Made by a program: the position numbers and the translations under genes
The notes under the pieces: generated by a model
Told to the model about the DNA's origin: nothing
The model's input: only the letters and a program-made list of their open reading frames with translations
Database searches by the model: none
From: Burkholderia pyrrocinia
GTDB taxonomy: Bacteria > Pseudomonadota > Gammaproteobacteria > Burkholderiales > Burkholderiaceae
Length of the DNA: 64,000 nucleotides
Assembly (NCBI RefSeq): GCF_003330765.1
Contig: NZ_CP024903.1
Location: 2,914,001 to 2,978,000 of the forward strand
Direction: 5' to 3'
In this document: positions 8,030 to 15,989 of the stretch, in pieces
How positions within the stretch are numbered: the stretch's first letter is position 1
Layout of the letters: each line of letters starts with the position of its first letter

Positions 8030-9846
8030 AACGCAGGCGATGGCGAAATAGAAAAATCATTCTTGTCCTGGGGTCGCTGTGGATCATGGGATTCGCCGCG
8101 TGGGCGTTCCTGCTATCGGACCTCCTCGCGACCTCGGTCAACGAGGGCGTGCTCGAAGGGCCGCGCGAAGGCGTGTTCTGGACCGCCGCGCAATACCGCA
8201 ACGTCTATACGCGGTTCGACCGGCAACTGATTCTCTACGCGACGCACGAGGACGACGACTTCGATCACGTGCAGATGCAGCTCGACAGCCTGTCGGTGTC
8301 GTTCGGGTTCCTGCAGCGGCCGTCCGAAGTGTCCGAATACTGGCTGCGCATCCCGCGCGCGCGCAACGAGATCGACGCGCTCGGCGAGTTCATGACGCGC
8401 CTGAAGCACGACGTGCCATTGCTGCGCGATGCGCCGAAGAACGCGCAACACGTGATCGACGACGTCAGTGCGTACTGGCCGAAGGTCAACGGCCTCGCGA
8501 ACTACTTCCGCGCGATCGAGATGGCGCAACGCGACTTCACGTTCCATCAGCTGAAGGAAAAGCAGCGCGCGATCCTGATCCTCGGCATCGTGCTCGGCGT
8601 GATCCTGTGCGCGCTGTTCCTGCTGCTGTTCTATACGATGCGCACGCGCGACGACCTGCTCGAGCGGCAGGACGCGGCGCTCGACGCGGAGCGCAAGGCG
8701 TCCGACCGCGCGTTCGAGATGATCGAGGCGAAGAATGCGTTCCTCGGCATGGTCAGCCACGAGTTGCGCACGCCGCTGCAGGCGATCTGCGGGTCGATCG
8801 AGATCCTGCTCGCGCGCCCGCAGTCCGACGCGAACCTGAAGACGATCCGGCGGCTGCAGAATTCCGCGTTGTCACTCGAAGCGCTCGTCAGGGACCTGAC
8901 CGACTACATCAAGCTGCGCTCGACGAAGCGCCTCACCGAACTGGAAACCGTCGACATGGCGTCGCTGCTCGCCGAAGTGATCGACCCGCTGCGCGGGAAG
9001 ATCGCGGCGAAGCAAATCGCGATCACGCAACAGGTCGAGCCGCCCGGCCTGGCGATCCGCTCGGATCGCAAGCTGCTGCGGCAGGTGCTGTCGAACCTGA
9101 TCGAGAATTCGGTCAAATACACGCACGGCGGGTCGATCGCCGTGTCGATCACGCTCGCCGACGCGCCGGCCGGCCCGCAGTTGAAGATCGCCGTGCGCGA
9201 CACGGGCACCGGCATCGCGAAGCAGCATCTGTCGAAGATCTTCGAGCCGTTCTACCGCGCGAACGACGCGGTCGGCCTGCACGTGGACGGGATCGGCATG
9301 GGGCTCGCCGTGGTGCGCGAAATCGTGACGACGCTGCGCGGGCATGTGGACGTGCACAGCGTCGTCGGCAAAGGCAGCGAGTTCGTCGTGACGCTGCCGG
9401 CCGACGTGCCCGGCATCGATACGGCCGGCAATGCGGCCGGCGAAGCGCCCGCGATGCCGCACGCCGCCGCGCACCGCGACCGGCGCGCACTGGTGGTCGA
9501 CGACAACGACAATGCGCGCGAAACGCTCGGCGCGATGCTGTCGGCGCTCGGCATCGACGCCGATCTGTGCGCCACCGGCCAGGAAGGCGTCGCGCGCTTC
9601 GGCGAAAGTCACTACGACATCGTGGTGCTGGATCTCGAACTGCCGGACCTGAGCGGCTTCGAGGTCGCGCGGCGCATGCGCGCCGTCGCGCAGCCGGACG
9701 ACGACGGCCGGCATCCGGCGATCCTCGGCGTCAGTGCGTACGAATCGGCCGCGCTGCGCGAGAACAAGCGGGTATTCGACGCATTCCTGCCGAAGCCCGT
9801 ACATCTGCGCGAACTCGGCACGCTCGTCGAGAAGCTGCTCGGCTGA
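8026..9846 (+). CDS. Hybrid sensor histidine kinase paired with the molybdopterin-fold protein
   Basis: A 606-residue kinase. TM1 lies about residues 11-33 and TM2 about 182-203, enclosing a periplasmic region of about 150 residues rich in helix-forming sequence. HisKA (MVSHELRTP, His about 245), HATPase (NLIENSVKYTHGG, DTGTGI, GIGMGLA) and a C-terminal receiver follow. The receiver begins ALVVDDNDN, has its Asp in VVLDLELPDLSG and its Lys in FLPKPVH. The start ATG overlaps the TGA of the upstream gene. The receiver has an intact phosphoacceptor. It probably passes phosphate to the BetR-type regulator encoded first in the operon; no HPt protein is seen nearby. Confidence 0.9.
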   Translation: MKRRRWRNRKIILVLGSLWIMGFAAWAFLLSDLLATSVNEGVLEGPREGVFWTAAQYRNVYTRFDRQLILYATHEDDDFDHVQMQLDSLSVSFGFLQRPSEVSEYWLRIPRARNEIDALGEFMTRLKHDVPLLRDAPKNAQHVIDDVSAYWPKVNGLANYFRAIEMAQRDFTFHQLKEKQRAILILGIVLGVILCALFLLLFYTMRTRDDLLERQDAALDAERKASDRAFEMIEAKNAFLGMVSHELRTPLQAICGSIEILLARPQSDANLKTIRRLQNSALSLEALVRDLTDYIKLRSTKRLTELETVDMASLLAEVIDPLRGKIAAKQIAITQQVEPPGLAIRSDRKLLRQVLSNLIENSVKYTHGGSIAVSITLADAPAGPQLKIAVRDTGTGIAKQHLSKIFEPFYRANDAVGLHVDGIGMGLAVVREIVTTLRGHVDVHSVVGKGSEFVVTLPADVPGIDTAGNAAGEAPAMPHAAAHRDRRALVVDDNDNARETLGAMLSALGIDADLCATGQEGVARFGESHYDIVVLDLELPDLSGFEVARRMRAVAQPDDDGRHPAILGVSAYESAALRENKRVFDAFLPKPVHLRELGTLVEKLLG

Positions 9847-9867
9847 ACGCGGCGCTCACTCGCCCGC

Positions 9868-10293
9868 TCACTCGCCGATCAGATGCAGCACGATGTCGCG
9901 CCGATGTGCGGCACGACGATGCTCGAACAGGTAGATCCCCTGCCAGGTGCCGAGCACCATGCGCCCAAGCTCGACCGGAATCGACAGTTGCACCTGCGTG
10001 AGCGCCGTGCGCAAGTGCGCGGGCATGTCGTCGGGGCCTTCGGTGTCGTGCTCGTAACGTGTGGCGTCTTCCGGCGCGAGCGTCGCGAAGTAGCGTTCGA
10101 GATCGCGCTGCACCGACGGATCGGCGTTCTCCTGGATCAGCAGCGAGGCCGACGTGTGCCGGCAGAACACGGTAAGCACGCCCGTGCGGATCGACTGCTG
10201 ATCGACGAACGCGCGCACCTGCGACGTGAATTCGACGAGGCCGCTGCCGCCCGCGTCGACGACGATGTGCGTAATGGCCTGTTGCATGGTCAT
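9868..10293 (-). CDS. yjbQ: YjbQ/UPF0047 family protein
   Basis: A protein of 141 residues, the usual size for YjbQ. Characteristic segments are VLTVFCRHTSASLLIQENAD, the DLERYF and EGPDDMPAHLR region, and GTWQGIYLFEHR near the end; conserved His and Asp residues lie in these. Family members have been linked to a weak thiamine-phosphate synthase activity, but the physiological role is unsettled. The start at 10293 (MTMQQAITH) is preferred because it lies 4 bases after the thioredoxin stop and removes an unrelated N-terminal tail. It is cotranscribed with the thioredoxin. Confidence 0.88.
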   Translation of the reverse strand: MTMQQAITHIVVDAGGSGLVEFTSQVRAFVDQQSIRTGVLTVFCRHTSASLLIQENADPSVQRDLERYFATLAPEDATRYEHDTEGPDDMPAHLRTALTQVQLSIPVELGRMVLGTWQGIYLFEHRRAAHRRDIVLHLIGE

Positions 10294-10297
10294 GGCG

Positions 10298-10624
10298 TCA
10301 GGCCAGCGCGGCGAAGCCGTCGGCCTCGATCTGCCCGGCATCGGTGGGGCGCACGACACGCGCGACTTCGACACCATCGCGCAGGAACACCAGCGTCGGC
10401 CACAGCTTCACGCGGAACGAGCGGCCGAGCGGGCGACCCGGGCCGTCCTCGATCTTCAGGTGCCGCACGGCGGGATGCGTGGAGAACGACGCCACGATCG
10501 CGGGCTGCGCACCCGCGCAGATACCGCACCAGTTCGCGCCGAATTCGATGACGGTTGCACCGCCCAGTGCGTCGACTTCCGCGCGTGTCGGCGCGTTGGC
10601 GGTGTAGCGTTGTTCAGTGTCCAT
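10298..10624 (-). CDS. Thioredoxin-family protein
   Basis: A compact 108-residue thioredoxin-fold protein without a signal peptide, so probably cytoplasmic. The redox motif is WCGIC (ATVIEFGANWCGICAGAQ) in place of the classical WCGPC, and the cis-Pro segment is RVKLWPTLVFLRDG. The WCGIC variation suggests a specialised thiol reductase rather than the housekeeping thioredoxin. It lies immediately upstream of yjbQ on the same strand and the two probably form an operon. Confidence 0.87.
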   Translation of the reverse strand: MDTEQRYTANAPTRAEVDALGGATVIEFGANWCGICAGAQPAIVASFSTHPAVRHLKIEDGPGRPLGRSFRVKLWPTLVFLRDGVEVARVVRPTDAGQIEADGFAALA

Positions 10625-10858
10625 CAGGCCCTCGTGTGCGTTGGCGGAACGTGGCCACGCCCGCCCGCATGGTACGGCGTGCGCGGCCTGCGATCTCCTA
10701 CTCTAGCGGAAAAGCGCGCACGATGCCGACGGCTCCATGCTGGCGCAAACACCGCCTGCGCGCACCGAACTGAATGACACGACAAGATTCGGAGCGCCGC
10801 GCGGCCGCGACGGGATCAGCATGCGGACTGATCTCTCGACGAAACGAAGGCCCCGACC

Positions 10859-11185
10859 ATGAATGCTCCGCATCGCGTCACCGAACCGAACATCCTCTAT
10901 TTCGGCACGCCCGTCGTGCTGGTCAGCACGCTGAACGAGGACGGCACAGCCAATCTCGCGCCGATCTCGTCCGCGTTCTGGCTGGGTTGGCGCGGCGTGT
11001 TCGGCATCGCCGCCAGTTCGCAAACCACCCGCAACCTGTTGCGCACCGGCGAATGCGTGCTGAACCTGCCGTCGTCGGCGCAGGCGCACGCGGTCGACCG
11101 GATCGCGCGCACGACGGGCACGTATCGCGGCCCCGACATCGAGCGCTCGCGCGATGCGGGCGTGCCGGCCGCCGCCGGGCGGTAA
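10859..11185 (+). pseudogene. C-terminally truncated flavin reductase-like gene
   Basis: The first 85 residues match the FMN-binding split-barrel flavin-reductase/flavoprotein family: TPVVLVSTLNEDGTANLAPI, SSAFWLGWRGVFGIA, then NLLRTGECVLNLPS and HAVDRIARTTG. Family members run to about 200 residues; here homology stops after RIARTTG and an unrelated tail of about 20 residues leads to a stop. I read this as a gene fragment produced by deletion, though a short protein may still be translated. It lies directly upstream of the MerR-controlled efflux operon. Confidence 0.6.
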
Positions 11186-11246
11186 CGAAACGCGATGGCC
11201 AGCCCGATGCGACCCTCGATGGTTGACCTCTTCCGCACGGCGACGC

Positions 11247-11277
11247 TTGACCTAGAGTGTGCTCTACGGTGTTCACT
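11247..11277 (+). promoter_or_regulatory. MerR-type promoter with 19-base spacer
   Basis: TTGACC at 11247-11252 serves as a -35 box. It is followed by the dyad TAGAG-TGTG-CTCTA (11253-11266) and a weak -10 (TTCACT, 11272-11277), giving the long 19-base spacing that MerR activators correct by DNA distortion. It lies 27 bases upstream of the MerR gene itself, implying autoregulation together with the efflux gene. Confidence 0.7.
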
Positions 11278-11303
11278 GGTCGACAGGACCGCAAGGAGTG
11301 CAT

Positions 11304-11852
11304 ATGACGAACCGATCGCGCCGCGTCGGCGCGGACGACGCAAGCGAGCAGTCACTCACGTTGCTGATCGGCGAGATCGCACAGGCGACGGGACGCAGCA
11401 TCCATGCGATCCGCTGGTACGAGTCGCAGGGGCTGCTGCCGGGCGTACAACGCGACGCGGCTGGCCGGCGACGCTACAGCCGGCATCACGTCGGCTGGCT
11501 CGACCTGATGGACCGGCTGCGCTGCACGGGGATGTCGATCGCGCAGTTGCGCGCGTATACGGCGCTGGTGAAGCAAGGCCCGCCGTCGCTGCGCGAACGG
11601 CGCGCGCTGCTGGCCGCGCACCGTGCGCGCGTGCAGGACAACATCCGCCGCTGGACCGATGCGCTCGAACTGATCGACGCGAAGGTCGAGTTCTACGACG
11701 AGTGGGTGGCGAGCGGCGCGCGTCCGGCCGTGTCGCCGCACCAGCGCATCCGCGCGACGCGCGGCGGTGCGCCCGCCGAATGGCGGCACGGGCCGCCGGC
11801 CGCCGGCGCGGCGAACAAACAGGAGAACACCGATGAACCCGACGATCCGTAA
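11304..11852 (+). CDS. MerR-family transcriptional regulator
   Basis: A 182-residue regulator. The winged HTH is clear: LLIGEIAQATGRSIHAIRWYE, then SQGLLPGVQRDAAGRRRYS. A coiled dimerisation helix (RERRALLAAHRARVQDNIRRW) follows, and the C-terminal effector region is short with no Cys cluster, arguing against a metal sensor. The start at 11304 has a good ribosome site (AAGGAG, 11293-11298). The last 20 bases overlap the start of the MFS efflux gene, so the two are translationally linked. The likely role is control of that exporter in response to an organic compound; the ligand is unknown. Confidence 0.88.
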   Translation: MTNRSRRVGADDASEQSLTLLIGEIAQATGRSIHAIRWYESQGLLPGVQRDAAGRRRYSRHHVGWLDLMDRLRCTGMSIAQLRAYTALVKQGPPSLRERRALLAAHRARVQDNIRRWTDALELIDAKVEFYDEWVASGARPAVSPHQRIRATRGGAPAEWRHGPPAAGAANKQENTDEPDDP

Positions 11853-13266
11853 TGCTTCGTCCAGCGCGGCCGATGCCGCCGCGCCTGCCCGGCACCGCCT
11901 CGTGCTGCCGGCGCTGTGCATCGCGGTGCTGATCGCGCAGATCGACACCGCGATCGTCAATCTCGCGACCGAACCGATCGGCGCCGCGTTCGGCGCGCGC
12001 GTCGGCGCGCTGCAATGGGTCATCGACGCGTACAACCTCGCCTATGCGGTGCTGCTGCTCACGGGCGGCCTCGTCGGCGACCTGTACGGCAGGCGGCGCG
12101 CATTCGTCCTCGGCGCGGCAGTGCTGAGCGGCGCATCGGTCATGTGCGCGCTCGCGCCGACGCTCGGCATGCTGATCGCGGGCCGCGCGCTCGCCGGCGC
12201 TGGCGCCGCGCTGCTGATTCCCGCTTCGCTCGCGATCGTCCGCGTGATCTGGCATGACCCTGCCGAACGCGCGCGCGCACTCGGCGTCTGGGCCGCGTGC
12301 GGCGGCATCGCGATGATCGTCGGCCCGACGCTCGGCGGCGTGCTGATCCACGCATTCGGCTGGCGCAGCATCTTCTGGGTCGTGATCCCGTTCGGCGTCG
12401 CGGCGATCGGATTGGCCTCCATCGTCGTACCCGAATCGGCCGATCCGCACGGCCGCCGTTTCGATCCGGCCGCGCAAGCGCTCGGTGCGATCGCGATCGG
12501 CTGCGTCGTGTTCGCGACGATCGACGCGCGCCACGACACGTTGCGCGCGGCGCTGCTGGTCGCGACGAGCACGACCGCCATCGCGCTGTTCATCCGCATC
12601 GAACGACGCCTCGGCAAGGCCGCGCTGGTGCCGCTCGACCTGCTCGCGAACCGCGCGTTCCGCGGGATGCTGATCGCCAACGGCGCGATGACGTTCGGCG
12701 GCTACGGGATGCTGTTCGTGCTGCCGCTCGCGTGGCAGAGCCATCGCGTGCTCGACGCGACCGGCGCGGGACTCGCGCTGCTGCCGATGTCGGTGCTGTT
12801 CGCGCTCGTGTCGTTCGGCTCGGGCTCGGTCGCCGCGCGCTTCAGCGGGCGCACTGTCGGCGCGGGCGGCGTCGCGCTGATGGGCATCGGGCTCGCCGCG
12901 ATCGGCATCGGCGCGGCCGGGTCGACGGATGCGCATGCGCCGATGCTCGGCTGGGCGGAAACCGGCCTGGCGTTCACGGGCACGGGGCTCGGCCTCGCCG
13001 TCGGGTCGCTGGCTGCGACGGCCGTCGGCGCGGTCGACGCCGCGCGCGCGGGCACGGCCGCGTCGCTGATGAACGTAATGCGGATGATCGGCGCGGTGTT
13101 CGGCGTCGCCATGCTGGGTGCGCTGTACGACGCGTGCGGCGGCGGCGCGGCCGGGCTGCGGGTCGCGATGCTGGCGGGCAGCGCCGTGCAGCTCGCGTGC
13201 GCGGCACTGGCCTGGCGCACGGCCGGGTCCGGCGCGCCGGCCGGTGCGCCTAAGCCGATCGGATAA
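11833..13266 (+). CDS. MFS drug exporter (DHA2-like, about 14 TM)
   Basis: A 477-residue inner-membrane transporter. N-terminal signatures are DTAIVNLATEPIGAAF, the loop motif GDLYGRRRAFVLGA and motif C-like GGIAMIVGPTLGGVLIHAFGW. Hydrophobic segments continue to the end, as in 14-TM DHA2 pumps (EmrB/QacA type), which extrude organic cations or other toxic compounds by proton antiport. The start at 11833 has AGGAG 8 bases upstream and overlaps the MerR gene. A degraded copy of bases 12671-12764 of this gene recurs at about 17050-17142 on the far side of the Rieske island. Confidence 0.9.
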   Translation: MNPTIRNASSSAADAAAPARHRLVLPALCIAVLIAQIDTAIVNLATEPIGAAFGARVGALQWVIDAYNLAYAVLLLTGGLVGDLYGRRRAFVLGAAVLSGASVMCALAPTLGMLIAGRALAGAGAALLIPASLAIVRVIWHDPAERARALGVWAACGGIAMIVGPTLGGVLIHAFGWRSIFWVVIPFGVAAIGLASIVVPESADPHGRRFDPAAQALGAIAIGCVVFATIDARHDTLRAALLVATSTTAIALFIRIERRLGKAALVPLDLLANRAFRGMLIANGAMTFGGYGMLFVLPLAWQSHRVLDATGAGLALLPMSVLFALVSFGSGSVAARFSGRTVGAGGVALMGIGLAAIGIGAAGSTDAHAPMLGWAETGLAFTGTGLGLAVGSLAATAVGAVDAARAGTAASLMNVMRMIGAVFGVAMLGALYDACGGGAAGLRVAMLAGSAVQLACAALAWRTAGSGAPAGAPKPIG

Positions 13267-13319
13267 GATACGGCCGGCCACGCTCTTTGGCCCATGACCG
13301 AACCGACGGAGTGTTTTCA

Positions 13320-13652
13320 GTGATTCAACCGACCCAAGTATTCAAGGACAACCTCGCGCAACTGCCGGCCATCGACGGCATCGCGCGCATCGATCTCGTC
13401 GGCGCGAACGGCGACGTGGTCGCCAGCATCGAGAACCAGCCGGGCAAGCAAGGTTCGCTCGCTGTGTACCACTACCTGAAACAGGCATTCGGCGCGCTCG
13501 ACGCAAAGGCCGCCGAGCACGGCCTCGCGGTGTTCGCCGAGCATACGGCCGACGCGCGCAACCGTCCCGGCGCACATCCGAACGTCGATCGTCTGCTGGC
13601 GATCGTCGCCGGCGGCGAAGCGCTGCGAATCGACGTCGTCGCGAAGGGCTGA
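13320..13652 (+). CDS. DUF2322 family protein
   Basis: A 110-residue cytoplasmic protein that I place in DUF2322, a small beta-proteobacterial family of unknown role. It has IDGIARIDLVGANGDVVASIE, then KQGSLAVYHYLKQAF, and ends IVAGGEALRIDVVAKG. GTG at 13320 is preferred, with a GGAG site about 8 bases upstream; a TTG at 13287 would add 11 unlikely residues. The last 70 or so bases recur, slightly diverged, at 17143-17232, marking the right edge of the Rieske island. Confidence 0.72.
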   Translation: MIQPTQVFKDNLAQLPAIDGIARIDLVGANGDVVASIENQPGKQGSLAVYHYLKQAFGALDAKAAEHGLAVFAEHTADARNRPGAHPNVDRLLAIVAGGEALRIDVVAKG

Positions 13653-13680
13653 GCGGCGTACCAACGTGCTGCGGTAATCG

Positions 13681-13701
13681 AAGAGGCGCCCCCCCCTCTT
13701 T
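13681..13701 (+). terminator. Weak hairpin after DUF2322 gene
   Basis: AAGAGG (13681-13686) and CCTCTT (13695-13700) can pair around a C-rich loop, ending in a short T-run. It lies 28 bases after the DUF2322 stop and could terminate the MerR-MFS-DUF2322 unit. The stem is short, so this is tentative. Confidence 0.35.
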
Positions 13702-13805
13702 CGATGGCCGCGACCAGAATCCAGCCGGGCAGCGACAGGTGCGCCGCCCGGAATTTCCCGCTCCTGCTGGCCAGCGGTGCCGCGCCTTCTACCCTTGGAC
13801 GGAAT

Positions 13806-14693
13806 CTACGATGCCCCGATCGCAATCAGGTTTCGCCGCAGACGTTCGGCAAGAAACAACCAGGCCGCTTGTTGCGCACCCGTGCGTTTCGAACTTTCGT
13901 GGGCGGTGAGCCAAAGCGTCAAGTAGTGCTTCCGTGCGTCCGGAGAAACTCTCTCGAGTCCGGGTTCCCGGTCGGCGAGCATGCACCATAGAGGCGCGAT
14001 GCCGCCGCCAGACAAGACCGCGCTTCGAAGCGCATCCCACGAATTGACCTTTGTGCTCACGCGAGCACCGTCTGGCGCATATTCCTTGAGCCAGTCGACA
14101 AATGGCTTGGGAATATCGTCACCCCAACCGACCCACGTCTCCCGCGTGTCGGAACCACGATGCCCGACTGCACGATAGACAGCGACCTCTACCTCGCCGA
14201 GGGGCACACTATCCACCCTGGACGGCGGCCCATACGACACGCAGATACCCATATCGGCGCGTCGCTCCAATACGAGCGTGAGCGGGTCACTGACATTGCT
14301 CACCTCGATGTTCACGAACGGATTCCGCTGGTGAAACGCGACAACGTCCGAGATGAAGATGTCGCCAAGGGAGGCGGACATCGCAAGTCGAACCGTTCCT
14401 TCGACACCACCCAGCGTTCGCTGCATGACTGCTGCCAGAACGCTCGCTTCTTGTTCCATCTGAGACGCGACTGCAAGCACTGCGCGTCCGGCGGGGGTCG
14501 GTTGAAATCCGCTGTCGTCCAGCACGAAAAGCTGACATCCGACGATTTTCTCCAGGGCATCGACTCTCCGGCTGACCGTGGTTCGATCCACGCTGAGTGC
14601 CTTTCCTGCTGCCAGGTACGAACCGGATTTTGCGACGGCGAGGAAATAGCGCAGGTCGTCCCATTTAACTGCGCCGGGTGTGCGTTTTTGCAT
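13806..14693 (-). CDS. LysR-family regulator of the Rieske oxygenase pair
   Basis: About 295 residues. The N-terminal HTH reads WDDLRYFLAVAKSGSYLAAG, then LSVDRTTVSRRVDALEK. A LysR substrate-binding domain follows (GTVRLAMSASLGDIFISD, RRADMGICVSYG, SGGGIAPLWCMLAD). It uses M5 of the open frame (14693); GTP/ATG choice between 14693 and 14705 is not decided by a clear ribosome site. It is divergent from the two oxygenase genes across about 120 bases, the classical arrangement for a LysR activator of a catabolic gene. Codon use is less GC-biased than in neighbouring genes, as for the oxygenases. Confidence 0.87.
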   Translation of the reverse strand: MQKRTPGAVKWDDLRYFLAVAKSGSYLAAGKALSVDRTTVSRRVDALEKIVGCQLFVLDDSGFQPTPAGRAVLAVASQMEQEASVLAAVMQRTLGGVEGTVRLAMSASLGDIFISDVVAFHQRNPFVNIEVSNVSDPLTLVLERRADMGICVSYGPPSRVDSVPLGEVEVAVYRAVGHRGSDTRETWVGWGDDIPKPFVDWLKEYAPDGARVSTKVNSWDALRSAVLSGGGIAPLWCMLADREPGLERVSPDARKHYLTLWLTAHESSKRTGAQQAAWLFLAERLRRNLIAIGAS

Positions 14694-14813
14694 AGTGGGG
14701 TGCAAATAAACTCATTTTCTGGATATTCAACGTTCTCTAGACTTTATCGCAGTGTATCGGAGTGTGCAGCGCATAACCTACAAATTTCCCTCTCAATAAA
14801 ACAGGATCCAACG
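14694..14813. promoter_or_regulatory. Divergent LysR-Rieske promoter region
   Basis: This 120-base AT-rich stretch lies between the LysR gene and the first oxygenase. It should hold both promoters and the LysR operator. Short T-N11-A type spacings occur (for example around 14727-14757), but no single site stands out enough to name. Confidence 0.45.
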
Positions 14814-15959
14814 ATGGCCACTTATGCAAAAATTATTTCTCAAATGCCGACTCGCTATGCGCGCGGTTGGCATTGCTTCGGCCTGGAGCGCGAAATTCGG
14901 ACCGGTGAAGTGACCAGCCTGGAGGCATTCGGAACGAAGTTGGTGGCGTATCGTGGCGAGGACGGAAAAATCAGAGTATTCGACGGTGTCTGTCCGCACA
15001 TGGGCGCAAATCTCGCGCTCGGAGCGGTCAAAGGAAACAACCTGGAATGCCCGTTTCACTCGTGGCAGTGGGGCGAAGGCGGGCGCTGCGAGCACATCCC
15101 CTACGCGTCCCGAATTCCGATGAAGGCACGGATTCGCGAATGGGAAACGATGATCGAGAATGAACTGCTTTTTATCTGGCACGATCATGAAGAGAAACCC
15201 TCGATCGAAGACCAGCGCATTCCCCCGCATCGCTGCTGCAATGAAGCGGGTTGGTCCGACTGGGTCGTGATCAGCCGGCCCGCAAATACCAATTGCCGCG
15301 AACTCATCGACAACCTTTCGGATGTTTACCATTTTGAGCCCGTTCACGGGTCGCCCGTCAGCAGCTTCGTTAACGTCGCGGAGCGGCACACTTACTGCCA
15401 GATGCTGACTGGGGGCAATCAGCTGATCGGGACGGGCGACAGCCTTCGAAGCATTGCGTACTACCATGGCCCGTCCTACGTCATTGCGGACATGGATGCG
15501 GAAATGTGGGGACACCGGCTCGAGTGCATCATGATGATCGGCAGTGTCCCCATTCACCAGGACCAGTTCATGATGCATTTCGGAATGAAAGTCCGTGCCG
15601 TTCCGGAGCTTTCGTTCTCCGAGAATCAGAAACTGATCGCTGCCTATATTGCGAACGGGCAGGAGACATTCTTCCAGGATCTGCGGATCTGGGACAAGAA
15701 GACACGCGTCGACAATCCGATTCTCTGCGACGGCGACGGGCCGGTTTACCAACTGCGCGACTGGTATCATCAGTTCTACCTGGATCGAGCCAAGGTACCG
15801 GCGTCGACGGAGGAAAAGCGCGTGTATGTCACTCGACGTCGGGAGGATACCCGTCAATGGGTATTGGAAGAACACGGATTCGATCTCGACAAACAAGAGC
15901 CGGTCGGGATTATCCGATCCTTCGAGGAGATTGCTCTCGGTGCAACCGAGCACGTGTGA
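14814..15959 (+). CDS. KshA-like Rieske non-heme iron oxygenase, alpha subunit (first)
   Basis: An oxygenase component of 381 residues. The Rieske [2Fe-2S] ligands are CPHMGAN and CPFHSWQW near residues 62-86. The mononuclear iron facial triad starts in NLSDVYHFEPVHG. Overall shape (RGWHCFGLEREI start, IPYASRIPMKARIREW, CDGDGPVYQLRDWYHQFY end) resembles 3-ketosteroid 9-alpha-hydroxylase KshA-type enzymes, which hydroxylate polycyclic or alicyclic substrates using electrons from a separate reductase. No reductase or ferredoxin is encoded nearby. ATG at 14814 directly precedes the conserved domain. Lower GC and the remnant at 17.05 kb suggest horizontal acquisition. Steroid as substrate is not established. 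Confidence 0.85.
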   Translation: MATYAKIISQMPTRYARGWHCFGLEREIRTGEVTSLEAFGTKLVAYRGEDGKIRVFDGVCPHMGANLALGAVKGNNLECPFHSWQWGEGGRCEHIPYASRIPMKARIREWETMIENELLFIWHDHEEKPSIEDQRIPPHRCCNEAGWSDWVVISRPANTNCRELIDNLSDVYHFEPVHGSPVSSFVNVAERHTYCQMLTGGNQLIGTGDSLRSIAYYHGPSYVIADMDAEMWGHRLECIMMIGSVPIHQDQFMMHFGMKVRAVPELSFSENQKLIAAYIANGQETFFQDLRIWDKKTRVDNPILCDGDGPVYQLRDWYHQFYLDRAKVPASTEEKRVYVTRRREDTRQWVLEEHGFDLDKQEPVGIIRSFEEIALGATEHV

Positions 15960-15989
15960 TTCATATCGATACCGCATAAAGGAGGGGAC

